A stretch of DNA of 64,000 nucleotides, taken from contig NZ_JABRWJ010000003.1 of assembly GCF_013266755.1 (NCBI RefSeq), positions 558,001-622,000 of the forward strand. Reading direction: 5' to 3'. Within the stretch, counting starts at the first letter, position 1, and every line of letters starts with the position of its first letter. The position numbers and the translations under genes were made by a program. Positions 18,432-26,141 of the stretch are shown here, piece by piece. The notes beneath the pieces were generated by a model that was not told where the DNA came from, did no database searches, and worked only from the letters and a program-made list of their open reading frames with translations. This DNA is from Pseudaquabacterium terrae (GTDB lineage: Bacteria > Pseudomonadota > Gammaproteobacteria > Burkholderiales > Burkholderiaceae_C).

Positions 18432-19340
18432 ATGGCAAACGGAACCGATGCCCAGCGCCGCGACTGGCTGCGCCTGGGAGCCGCGAGTGTCGGCGGCGCG
18501 GCCATCGCGCTGGCCGGAACGCGGCTCGTTGGCGCACAGGGCGGCGGCACCCCCACCGCCGCACCCGCCTCACCCGCCGCCAAGAGCCAGTTGCGCACCG
18601 TGCTCGATCGCGGCAAGCTGCTCGTCGGCACCGGCAGCACCAATGCGCCCTGGCACTTCGAGGACGCCAGCGGCAAGCTCACCGGCATGGACATCGCGAT
18701 GGCGCGCATCCTGGCGAAGGGCTTGTTCGACGACGAGAACAAGGTCGAGTTCGTGCTGCAGGATGCGGCCGCACGCATCCCGAACATCGCCAGCGGCAAG
18801 GTCGACATCACGATCCAGTTCATGACGGTCACCGCGCAGCGCGCGCAGCTGGCCGCGTTCTCGCGCCCGTACTACGTCGAGGGCATCGCGTTGCTGTCGC
18901 GCAAGGACGCCGCGCGCAAGAGCTTCGATCAGATGCTGAAGGCCGGCGCCGACACCAAGGTCTCGATCCTGCAGAACGCCGACGCCGAGAAGAACATCAA
19001 GATGGTGCTGCCGCAGGCCCAGGTGCTGCAGATCGACACCCAGGCCAACGTGATCCAGGCGCTCGATGCCAAGCGCGCCGACGCGGCCGCGGTGGACCTG
19101 TCGAACATGGCCTGGCTGGTGCGCAGCAAGCCCGATGTCTACGTCGACGCTGGCAAGCACTGGCAGAGCCAGCTCTACAGCGCGGCCTTGCGGCAGGGGG
19201 ATCCGGACTGGCTGAACTTCGTGAACACCACCTTCAACGTGGCGATGCACGGCAACGACACCGCGGTCTACGACAAGGCCTTCAAGGAATTCTTCGGCGT
19301 CGACCTGCCGGCGCGCGTACCCGGCTTCCCGCCGATCTGA
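18432..19340 (+). CDS. ABC transporter solute-binding protein, family 3
   Basis: 302-residue periplasmic binding protein of the polar amino acid type (SBP_bac_3). The N-terminus has a twin-arginine signal (QRRDWLRLGAASVGG) and cleavage near LVGAQG. Lobe motifs include LLVGTGSTNAPWHFED, LTGMDIAMARILAKGL, IASGKVDITIQFMTVTAQRA and SRPYYVEG. A strong GGAGGAAG Shine-Dalgarno at 18421 selects the ATG at 18432. It is 17 bp after the PLP-enzyme gene and precedes the two permease genes, but a GC-rich repeat element begins immediately after its stop, which may set a higher level of binding protein than of permease. Confidence 0.9.
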   Translation: MANGTDAQRRDWLRLGAASVGGAAIALAGTRLVGAQGGGTPTAAPASPAAKSQLRTVLDRGKLLVGTGSTNAPWHFEDASGKLTGMDIAMARILAKGLFDDENKVEFVLQDAAARIPNIASGKVDITIQFMTVTAQRAQLAAFSRPYYVEGIALLSRKDAARKSFDQMLKAGADTKVSILQNADAEKNIKMVLPQAQVLQIDTQANVIQALDAKRADAAAVDLSNMAWLVRSKPDVYVDAGKHWQSQLYSAALRQGDPDWLNFVNTTFNVAMHGNDTAVYDKAFKEFFGVDLPARVPGFPPI

Positions 19341-19413
19341 TGTCGGCCCCCACGTCGCTTCGCTCCTGCCCCCCAAGGGGGCGCTCAGCCGCCTTGAGGC
19401 GGCTCGGCGGCGG
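19341..19413 (+). repeat. Burkholderiales-type GC-rich intergenic repeat, copy 1
   Basis: Starts directly after the binding-protein stop codon. It contains GTCGGCCCCCA, CTTCGCTC, CCCCCCAAGGGGGCGCTCAG and a perfect GCCGCC-TTGA-GGCGGC hairpin. A second diverged copy lies in opposite orientation at 27569-27639, also right after a stop codon. Similar elements are known to be dispersed in this bacterial order; the likely role is mRNA 3'-end formation or attenuation. Confidence 0.75.
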
Positions 19414-19423
19414 TTGAACCGGT

Positions 19424-20089
19424 TTGCCGTACCACCTTCATTTCGGCTACGTCTGGCAGCACTTCGACCGGCTGTTGTCCGGGCTCGCGCTGAGCCTCGG
19501 CATGGCGGCGCTGGCGATCGCGATCGGCGTGACGATCGGGCTGGCGCTGGCGGTGGCGCACGTGTCGGGCGGCCGCGCGACGCGCGCGGCGATCCAGGCC
19601 TATGTCGAGATCCTGCGCAACGTACCGCTGCTGCTGCTCGTCTACCTGGTTTTCTACGGCATCCCGACGCAGCTCGACCTGCGCTACGGCGCCACCGCGT
19701 CCTTCGTCGCGACGCTGGCGATCTACGCCGGCGCCTACCTGGTCGAGGTCTTCCGCGCCGGCCTGGCCGCCGTGCCCGCTGGGCTGATCGAAGCCGGCAA
19801 GGCGATCGGCCTGACGCCGTGGCAGCGGCTGCTGCACGTGCGCCTGCCGACGATGTTGCGCATCTGCCTGCCGGCGCTGGGCAATACCTTCGTCTCGCTG
19901 TTCAAGGACACCGCGGTGGCGGCGGTGATCGCGGTGCCCGAGCTGACCTTCGGCGCGCAATGGATCCAGCTCAACAGCTTTCGGGTCGTCGAGGTCTTCC
20001 TCGTCATCACGCTGATGTACCTCGGCACCGGCTACGCGATGCTGCGGTTGATGCGGCTGCTCGAGCGGCGCTTCGCGGTGGATCGATGA
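19424..20089 (+). CDS. Amino acid ABC transporter permease (HisQ/M type) 1
   Basis: 221-residue inner-membrane permease with about five hydrophobic segments and the coupling loop EAGKAIGLTPWQRLLHVRLPT (EAA motif) at about residues 124-145. The N-terminus is set by a TTG at 19424: an in-frame TGA lies at 19415 and no ATG or GTG occurs before the first membrane span. No good Shine-Dalgarno is visible, and the upstream 80 bp are the repeat element, so translation is probably weak. The stop overlaps the second permease gene by 4 bp. Confidence 0.88.
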   Translation: MPYHLHFGYVWQHFDRLLSGLALSLGMAALAIAIGVTIGLALAVAHVSGGRATRAAIQAYVEILRNVPLLLLVYLVFYGIPTQLDLRYGATASFVATLAIYAGAYLVEVFRAGLAAVPAGLIEAGKAIGLTPWQRLLHVRLPTMLRICLPALGNTFVSLFKDTAVAAVIAVPELTFGAQWIQLNSFRVVEVFLVITLMYLGTGYAMLRLMRLLERRFAVDR

Positions 20090-20754
20090 TGAGCCCAGCG
20101 CTCGACGCGATGCTGCAGGCGCTGCCCTTTCTGTGGCGCGGCCTGCTGGTCACGCTGGCGGTGTCGGCACTGGTCGTCGTGCTGTCGCTGCTAACAGGCA
20201 TCATGCTCGGCCTCTTGCGCGTCTACGGCACACCGCCCCTGCAGGCGGCGATCCAGGCCTGCAGCGACATCGTGCGCGGCATTCCGGTGCTGGTGCTGAT
20301 CTTCTTCGTGTTCTACGGCCTGCCCGCCGCCGGCCTGCACTTCAGCAGCTTCAGCGCCGGCGTGCTGGCGCTGGCGATCTTCTCGACCGCGCAGGTGACC
20401 GAGCTCGCACGCGGTGCGCTGCAGTCGATCCACCCGGGCCAGAACGAAGCGGCCAAGGCCATCGGCCTGCGCTTCGGCCAGCGCATGACGGCGGTGATCC
20501 TGCCGCAGGCCGCGCGCCGCTTCCTGCCCGGCTGGGTCAACAGCGTCGCCGATGCCGTCAAGGGCAGCGCGCTGGTCTCGCTGATCGGCGTCGTCGACCT
20601 GATGCTGGCGATCCAGCAGGTGATCGGCCGCACCTACCAGGCGCTGCCGCTGTACCTGCTCGGCGGCGCGATCTACTTCGCGATCAACTACGGCCTGTCG
20701 CTGGCGAGCCGCCATTGCGAGCGGCGGCTGTCGTACTACCAGGCCCGCGAGTGA
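20086..20754 (+). CDS. Amino acid ABC transporter permease (HisQ/M type) 2
   Basis: 222-residue permease paired with the preceding one; the two probably form the heterodimeric channel of the importer. The EAA loop reads NEAAKAIGLRFGQRMTAVILPQA. The start is the first of two adjacent ATGs at 20086 and 20089; both overlap the previous stop. Its own stop shares one base with the ATPase start (TGATG). Confidence 0.9.
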   Translation: MMSPALDAMLQALPFLWRGLLVTLAVSALVVVLSLLTGIMLGLLRVYGTPPLQAAIQACSDIVRGIPVLVLIFFVFYGLPAAGLHFSSFSAGVLALAIFSTAQVTELARGALQSIHPGQNEAAKAIGLRFGQRMTAVILPQAARRFLPGWVNSVADAVKGSALVSLIGVVDLMLAIQQVIGRTYQALPLYLLGGAIYFAINYGLSLASRHCERRLSYYQARE

Positions 20755-21473
20755 TGGCTGGCGACCCGCCGCTCGTCTCGATCCGCGGCTTGTGCAAGTC
20801 CTTCGGCGACGTGCCGGTGCTGCACGAGGTCGGCCTGGCGGTGCAGCGTGGCCAGGTGGTCACGATCATCGGCCCGTCGGGCTCGGGCAAGACCACGCTG
20901 CTGCGCTGCATCAACCTGCTCGAGACCTACGACGCAGGCAGCATCACGATCGACGGTGTCGAGGTCGGCTACCGCGACGAAGGCAATCGGCGCGTGCGCC
21001 GCAGCGAGCGCGAGCTGGCACCGATCCGCGCCGAGACCGGCATGGTGTTCCAGATGTTCAACCTGTTCCCGCACCTGAGCGCTCTGCAGAACGTGATGCT
21101 CGGGCTGGTCAAGGTGCGCCGCATGCCGCGCCCGCAGGCCGAGGCGCTGGCGGCCGGCTGGCTCGAGCGCGTGGGCCTGGGCGACCGGCTGCGGCACCTG
21201 CCGTCGCAGCTGTCGGGCGGACAGCAGCAGCGCGTCGGCATCGCGCGCGCGGTGGCCATGGCGCCCAAGCTGCTGCTGCTCGACGAGATCACCTCGGCGC
21301 TCGACCCGTCGCTGGTCGACGAGGTGCTGGCCGTCGTGCGCACGCTGGCCGAGGAAGGCCGCACGATGATCCTCGTGACGCACGAGATGGCCTTCGCGCG
21401 CAACGTCTCCGATCGCATCGTGCGCATGGCGCAGGGCCGCATCGTCGCCGACGGGCCGCCGGCCAGCGTGTAA
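20754..21473 (+). CDS. Amino acid ABC transporter ATP-binding protein
   Basis: 239-residue GlnQ/HisP-type ATPase that powers the importer at the inner face of the membrane. Walker A is GPSGSGKTT, the Q-loop is in MVFQMFNLFPHL, the signature LSGGQQQRV, Walker B LLLLDEITSALDP and the H-loop VTHEM. The C-terminus stops at DGPPASV, about 10-15 residues earlier than most family members, which continue with a Phe-Phe and an Arg-rich end; the core is complete, so it is probably functional. Last gene of the operon. Confidence 0.92.
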   Translation: MAGDPPLVSIRGLCKSFGDVPVLHEVGLAVQRGQVVTIIGPSGSGKTTLLRCINLLETYDAGSITIDGVEVGYRDEGNRRVRRSERELAPIRAETGMVFQMFNLFPHLSALQNVMLGLVKVRRMPRPQAEALAAGWLERVGLGDRLRHLPSQLSGGQQQRVGIARAVAMAPKLLLLDEITSALDPSLVDEVLAVVRTLAEEGRTMILVTHEMAFARNVSDRIVRMAQGRIVADGPPASV

Positions 21474-21480
21474 CGCGCGT

Positions 21481-21504
21481 CATCTCCCCCGCGACCGGGG
21501 GATG
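21481..21504. terminator. Candidate hairpin terminator
   Basis: CATC(T)CCCCC-GCGACC-GGGGGATG, a 9-bp stem with one bulged T, 8 bp after the ATPase stop. A second hairpin (CCAGCG-AAT-CGCTGG, about 21511-21525) follows. There is no T-run, so intrinsic termination is uncertain. Confidence 0.4.
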
Positions 21505-21628
21505 TCTGCTCCAGCGAATCGCTGGACACTGCGTAGCACAGGTGATACGGATCTTCACGCTCCGTCGAAGATTCCTGACACGGCACGCCGCACGGGCGGC
21601 GGGTCGGTTCCTGTGTGGAGGTCAGGCA

Positions 21629-21994
21629 ATGAAGTCAGCCACTTCCGCGACGACCCCGGCCGCCGCGTCCCGCAAGCCCCTGTCCGCGGCGTTCACCGCG
21701 CTGATCCTGGTGGCAGCCTCGTCGATCCAGGCGGCGCCCGCCCTGTCGGGCCCATCGACCTCGCGCGTGGCGCAGGCGACACCCTTCACCGGCAGCGGCT
21801 TCGCCCCGAACAGTGCCTTGTCCGTTGCCGTGATCGCGCCCGGCGCGCCGGAGGCGCACTACAGCACCGTCGCCGATGCGCAAGGCACGGTCCGCTACAC
21901 CCTTTATCCCGCGGTCCCGGGCGCCCACACGCTCCGGGTGCTCAACAGCGCCGGCAAGGTCCTGATCAGCGTCAACGTGCACGCGACGCCGTGA
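21629..21994 (+). CDS. Small exported Ig-like/TIG-like protein
   Basis: 121-residue exported protein without a recognised family. An N-terminal signal (hydrophobic AAFTALILVAASSIQA, cleavage near residue 36) is followed by one compact beta-rich domain, GSGFAPNSALSVAVIAPG to LRVLNSAGKVLISVNV, that resembles an IPT/TIG or macroglobulin-type fold. A GGAGG Shine-Dalgarno sets the ATG at 21629. The next gene begins 7 bp after its stop, and it opens the exported cohesin/dockerin cassette; a role as accessory domain or adhesin is inference only. Confidence 0.7.
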   Translation: MKSATSATTPAAASRKPLSAAFTALILVAASSIQAAPALSGPSTSRVAQATPFTGSGFAPNSALSVAVIAPGAPEAHYSTVADAQGTVRYTLYPAVPGAHTLRVLNSAGKVLISVNVHATP

Positions 21995-22001
21995 GGTCGC
22001 A

Positions 22002-23144
22002 GTGAGGGCCTTCGGTCCCGCTCGCGCGCACGCCGGCACGGCGCTGCGGCGATTTGCCGAGGCCGTCGCTGCGGCCCTGCTGCTGGCGCACGGCCTGAGC
22101 GCTGCCGCGCCCGACGCGGCGCCATTCCTGTTCACGTCGATCCGCAACGACGGCATGCAGATCTTCCTCGGCCGGCCGGAGGGCGGCGAGCCGCTGCAGC
22201 TGACCCGCACCGCCGGCGGCAACGACCATCCGCGCTGGTCGCCGGATGCACGCCAGGTGGCCTTCGTGTCCTACCGAGACGGCAATCCCGAGATCTACCT
22301 GATGGAGGCCGATGGGTCGAACCAGCGGCCGCTGACGCGCCACCCGGCGCTCGATGCCGGGCCGGCCTGGTCGCCCGATGGCCGGCGCATCGCATTCATC
22401 TCCACGCGCAGCAAGCTGCCGCAGGTGTGGGTGATGAACGCCGACGGCGGCGAACCGCGCGCGCTGGCGCCGACCCCCGGCGAACAGGCGGGCGTGCAGT
22501 GGTCGCCCGACGGTACGCGGCTCGCATTCCTGGCCGTCAGCAATCGCAAGGCCGATGTGATGGTCGTGCAGGTCGATGGCAGCCGGCTGATCAACCTAAC
22601 CGCGGCGTCGAAGCCGTCCAACAGCGGCGTCAGCTGGTCGCCGGATGGAAAGCGGCTGGTCTTCACCCGCTTCATGGGCGACACGGTGTCGGACATCGTC
22701 ACCGTCGCCGCCGATGGTGACGACCTCGTCAACCTGACGAATTCGAAGAGCTTCCTGAACACGCAGGCGCATTGGTCGCCCGACGGCCGGCGCATCGCCT
22801 TCCTCAGCACGCGCGACCATCCCGAGGGCACGCGCGCGAACCTCTTCGTGATGAACGCCGACGGCAGCCAGCCCCGCAACGTCGCCGGCGAGCCGGAAAT
22901 CGAGAACATGGGCCCGGCCTGGTCCGACGATGGCCGGCGGCTCTTTTATGTCGCCGTCCCGTGGGGCAGTTCGCAGATCCTGTCGGTGCGCAGCGATGGC
23001 AGCGACCGCCAGCTGTTGTCACGCGGCAAGGCCTTCGACCTCGATCCGCAACCGCATTTCCTGCGCGGCCGCGCGCCCCTGCAGACGGCCGCGCTGCAGC
23101 CCCCGACCGAACCCACTTCAACCCAGGCGAAAGGCAAGCCATGA
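22002..23144 (+). CDS. TolB-like PD40-repeat exported protein
   Basis: 380-residue exported beta-propeller. After a signal-like N-terminus (residues 1 to about 37), six PD40 repeats are visible by their core WSPDGRRIAF-type sequence (PRWSPDARQVAF, AWSPDGRRIAF, QWSPDGTRLAF, SWSPDGKRLVF, HWSPDGRRIAF, AWSDDGRRLFY), matching the C-terminal propeller of TolB but without the TolB N-terminal domain or the tol-pal neighbours. The start is a GTG at 22002 preceded by GAGG. The stop overlaps the dockerin gene by 4 bp, so the two are coupled. Confidence 0.85.
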   Translation: MRAFGPARAHAGTALRRFAEAVAAALLLAHGLSAAAPDAAPFLFTSIRNDGMQIFLGRPEGGEPLQLTRTAGGNDHPRWSPDARQVAFVSYRDGNPEIYLMEADGSNQRPLTRHPALDAGPAWSPDGRRIAFISTRSKLPQVWVMNADGGEPRALAPTPGEQAGVQWSPDGTRLAFLAVSNRKADVMVVQVDGSRLINLTAASKPSNSGVSWSPDGKRLVFTRFMGDTVSDIVTVAADGDDLVNLTNSKSFLNTQAHWSPDGRRIAFLSTRDHPEGTRANLFVMNADGSQPRNVAGEPEIENMGPAWSDDGRRLFYVAVPWGSSQILSVRSDGSDRQLLSRGKAFDLDPQPHFLRGRAPLQTAALQPPTEPTSTQAKGKP

Positions 23145-24946
23145 CACATCGCCATGCCGCCCGCTTCCCGACGAACTTCCGCTGGTCGGTCACCGCCATC
23201 GCGCTGGCGATCGCGTCGACCCTGGCCGGTGCCGCCGGCAAGACGTATACCCTCGATGCCGACTTCGACCTCGGTGTGCTGTCGGGCGTCAACCACAACG
23301 CACCGAACAACAACCAGCTGCAGATCAGCGCGGTCGGCACGACCTTCCCGGTCATGTGGATCGCCAACGGCGGCGAGGACACGCTCAGCAAGATCGACAC
23401 CAATCTCAACAAGGAGATCGGTCGCTACCGGACCTGGTTCGGTCCCTCCGGGCAGCCCGGCTTCGTCAGCCACGTGAACAACCCGTTCGCCGGACCCGCG
23501 CCGTCGCGCACGGCGGTCGACCTCGACGGCAACGCCTACGTGGCCAACCGCTGGTTCCAGGGCGACCGCCAGGCCTGGGTGCTGAAGATCCTGGCCGAAG
23601 GCAGCATCGACCGCAACGGCAACGGCGTGGTCGACACCTCGACCGACACCGACAACAACGGCCAGATCAGCCTTGCCGAAATGAAGCCGATGGCCGACAA
23701 CGCGCCGGCCAACAACCGCATCGACGTCGCCGAGCTGCAGGACGAGCGCATCGCCTGGGCGGTGTCGGTGGGACCCAACAACGGTCTCGGCCGGTCGCTG
23801 TGCATCGGCACTGACGGCCACCTGTGGGTCGGGCTGTACAACGCGCAGCAGTACTGGAAGATCAGCTCGGTCGACGGCAGCGTGCTGGCCGGTCCGATCG
23901 CCGTGAACTGGACCCCGTACGGCTGCCTGGTCGACGGCAACAACGTCTTGTGGAGCGCATCGCTCGCCAACGTGCTGGGCAAGATCACCAATACGCACCT
24001 GAATGCAGGGCACGTCGTGTCGTCCTTCATCCACGGCGGCCAGAACTACGGCATCGCGCTCGGGCACGACCGGGTGTTCCTGGGCCTGATCAGCGGCGCC
24101 AGCTACACCGAGTTCAACCCGGCCACGAATGCCTTCATCTTCCCGGCCGATATGTCGTTCGCGGCGACCGGGATATCGGTCGATGCGACCGGCGACATCG
24201 TCAGCGGCCCGTTCGGCAGCGGCGGCGTCACCAAGTTCCGCTGGAGCACCGACCCGGCGCTCAACGGCAACGTGATCTGGACGCGGCCGAGCCAGATCGG
24301 CGGCACCGAGACACGCGGCGTGATCGTCGATTCGAACAACGACGTCTGGCAGGTCTCGCGCACCGGCAACGTGGTGATGAAGTACCGCGGCACCGATGGC
24401 CTGCCGCTGGGCGTCTTCCCGGTCGGCAATCACCCCTACACCTACAGCGACGCCACCGGCCTGAGCCAGCGCACGCAGACCAACCCGACCGGCACCTGGA
24501 CCGTGGTGTTCGACGGCGGCGCCGCAGCGACGCCGTGGGGCAAGATCAACTGGACCGATGCGGTGCCGGCCGGTGCCTCGGTGCAGGTCGAAGCCCGCAC
24601 GGCCGACACGCAGGCCGCGTTGTCGGGCATGACCTACCAGCCGGTCAGCAAGAACGTGCAGTTCGCGGCCAGCGGACGCTTCATCCAGATCCAGACGCGG
24701 CTGAACGCCAACACCAACCGGGACTCGCCGATCCTGTTCGACCTGACGGTCAACAGCCTCGTCACGGTGTGCGACGTCGACGGAGACACCGATGTCGACA
24801 GCGCCGACCTGAACCTGATCCGCGCCGCGATCGGCCAGGCGCCCACGGCAAACGACCCGCGTGACGCCAACGCCGACGGCAAGATCACGATCAACGACGT
24901 GCGTGCCTGTACGCTGGTGTGCACCCGTGCCGGTTGCGGCCAGTAA
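23141..24946 (+). CDS. Exported beta-propeller protein with dockerin-like C-terminus
   Basis: 601-residue exported protein with a signal peptide to about residue 32. Residues about 33-450 look like a Vgb/NHL-type propeller (MWIANGGEDTLSKIDT, GHLWVGLYNAQQYWKI), interrupted near 158-182 by two EF-hand-like loops (DRNGNGVVD and DTDNNGQISLAEM). A beta-rich domain follows (about 450-540), then a C-terminal dockerin type I-like domain at about 542-601 with duplicated calcium loops DVDGDTDVDSADLNLI and DANADGKITINDV, closed by paired cysteines. Dockerins bind cohesins; a cohesin-like protein is encoded 38 bp downstream. Confidence 0.85.
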   Translation: MTHRHAARFPTNFRWSVTAIALAIASTLAGAAGKTYTLDADFDLGVLSGVNHNAPNNNQLQISAVGTTFPVMWIANGGEDTLSKIDTNLNKEIGRYRTWFGPSGQPGFVSHVNNPFAGPAPSRTAVDLDGNAYVANRWFQGDRQAWVLKILAEGSIDRNGNGVVDTSTDTDNNGQISLAEMKPMADNAPANNRIDVAELQDERIAWAVSVGPNNGLGRSLCIGTDGHLWVGLYNAQQYWKISSVDGSVLAGPIAVNWTPYGCLVDGNNVLWSASLANVLGKITNTHLNAGHVVSSFIHGGQNYGIALGHDRVFLGLISGASYTEFNPATNAFIFPADMSFAATGISVDATGDIVSGPFGSGGVTKFRWSTDPALNGNVIWTRPSQIGGTETRGVIVDSNNDVWQVSRTGNVVMKYRGTDGLPLGVFPVGNHPYTYSDATGLSQRTQTNPTGTWTVVFDGGAAATPWGKINWTDAVPAGASVQVEARTADTQAALSGMTYQPVSKNVQFAASGRFIQIQTRLNANTNRDSPILFDLTVNSLVTVCDVDGDTDVDSADLNLIRAAIGQAPTANDPRDANADGKITINDVRACTLVCTRAGCGQ

Positions 24947-24984
24947 GACCCTCAATCCATCGGCTGAGTAACGGAAGGCTCATC

Positions 24985-25608
24985 ATGAAAAAACTCATCG
25001 CGTCATGTGGGTTCGTCCTGGGCACCCTCCTCAGCGCTGCGCCGGCCGGGGCGGTGCCGGTTCTGAGCTTCACGCCCTCGAGCACGCACATCAACGTCGG
25101 CGATTCGGTGACGATCGACGCCACCGTCAGCGGGCTCGGGGCCGAGATCCTGTCGGCCTACGACCTGAATTTCACGTACGACCCGGCGCTGCTGAACTGG
25201 CAGGTGATCACGCAGTTCATTTCACCGTTCAACGTGAATTTCTCGGCGATCTCCGGATTCGACAACGTCGTTCAGGGCGACCTCGGGTTCTTCCTGAATT
25301 CGCTCGACACGGATGCGGACCTGGCGGCGAATCAGCCGGACAGCTTCCTGCTCTTCCGCTTCACGCTGCAGGGGATGACCGACGGGGTCACGACCTTCAC
25401 GCTCGGACCCGACCTCGACTTCGACCGTAACTTCGTGGGCCTGGATGCGCAGACGCTCGACCTGCTGATCGGCACCGCCTGCGTGGCGGTGGGCACCGGC
25501 CAGTGCCGGATCGTCCTGCCCGAGCCGCCGGTCTACGCCCTGCTCGGCCTGGCGCTCGCCGCGGCGGCATTGACGCGGACCCGGCGGCGGAGCGCGAGCA
25601 CCGCCTGA
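24985..25608 (+). CDS. Cohesin-domain PEP-CTERM protein
   Basis: 207-residue surface-sorted protein. Signal peptide to about residue 23, then a cohesin-like domain (residues about 25-165: VLSFTPSSTHINVGDSVTID, YDLNFTYDPALLNW, FRFTLQGMTDGVTTFTL). At the C-terminus LPEPPVYALLGLALAAAAL followed by TRTRRR is a PEP-CTERM signal (PEP near 179-181, one transmembrane helix, basic end) recognised by exosortase EpsH. The protein is expected to be cleaved and released or attached at the surface, where it could hold the dockerin protein of the preceding gene. No exosortase gene is in the window. Confidence 0.87.
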   Translation: MKKLIASCGFVLGTLLSAAPAGAVPVLSFTPSSTHINVGDSVTIDATVSGLGAEILSAYDLNFTYDPALLNWQVITQFISPFNVNFSAISGFDNVVQGDLGFFLNSLDTDADLAANQPDSFLLFRFTLQGMTDGVTTFTLGPDLDFDRNFVGLDAQTLDLLIGTACVAVGTGQCRIVLPEPPVYALLGLALAAAALTRTRRRSASTA

Positions 25609-25641
25609 AGGCCGCGCCGCCTGCGGCGTGAGGGGCGGCAG

Positions 25642-25665
25642 CGCGCGCCGCGCGATCGGCGCGCG
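25642..25665. repeat. GC-rich inverted repeat
   Basis: CGCGCGCCG and CGGCGCGCG, a perfect 9-bp inverted repeat with loop CGCGAT, between the PEP-CTERM gene and the next lipoprotein gene. No T-run follows. It could end the cassette transcript or serve as a regulator site for the lipoprotein gene whose -10-like TACGAT follows at once (25668-25673). Confidence 0.4.
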
Positions 25666-25679
25666 CGTACGATCGCCCC

Positions 25680-26141
25680 ATGCCGATCTCGTCCCCTGCC
25701 CTGCGGCGCTCGACGCGCCCGCTGCTGCTCGCCCTCGCCGCGCTTTGCGCCGCTTGCGCGACGACCGATTTCCGTCCGGCCGATGGTCGCCGCGAGCTCG
25801 TGCAGGGCAAGGGCGGCACGCACGTCGTCGTCGACGGCATGGAGATCTGGGACAGCGACGGGCCGCCGCGGCGCTACGAGGTGGTCGGCCGCATCGACGA
25901 CCAGCGCTCGAGCGGCGTGCTGCCGATGCTGCGCTGGCAGGAACGCGTGGTGAAGGCGGCGCGCGAAGTCGGCGGCACGGCCCTGGTGCAGCTGAGCCGC
26001 GAGTCGCAGTTCGCGGGCTACCACGTGCTCGGCACCGGCGCGGCCACCGAGGCAAATCGCGGCCCCGCGCTGGGGCTGGCCCCGGCCGTGCCGCTGACGC
26101 GCCATGCGGCCACGTTCCTGGTGATCCGCTACCGCGACTGA
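25680..26141 (+). CDS. Uncharacterised lipoprotein
   Basis: 153-residue predicted lipoprotein (signal with lipobox LCAAC, Cys near residue 25). The mature part has one small alpha/beta-looking domain (GTHVVVDGMEIWDSDGPPRR, YEVVGRIDDQRSSG, AAREVGGTALVQLSRES) similar in layout to small envelope proteins that bind no known ligand; I do not recognise the family. No Shine-Dalgarno is seen; a -10-like TACGAT ends only 6 bp before the ATG, which would make the mRNA leaderless. Its 3' end overlaps the convergent hydrolase gene by 13 bp. Confidence 0.75.
   Translation: MPISSPALRRSTRPLLLALAALCAACATTDFRPADGRRELVQGKGGTHVVVDGMEIWDSDGPPRRYEVVGRIDDQRSSGVLPMLRWQERVVKAAREVGGTALVQLSRESQFAGYHVLGTGAATEANRGPALGLAPAVPLTRHAATFLVIRYRD

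Noticed and set aside
22946..24955. 669-codon minus-strand frame opposite the dockerin gene
   Set aside because: Shadow frame; the plus-strand gene has signal peptide, propeller and dockerin loops and is in an operon.
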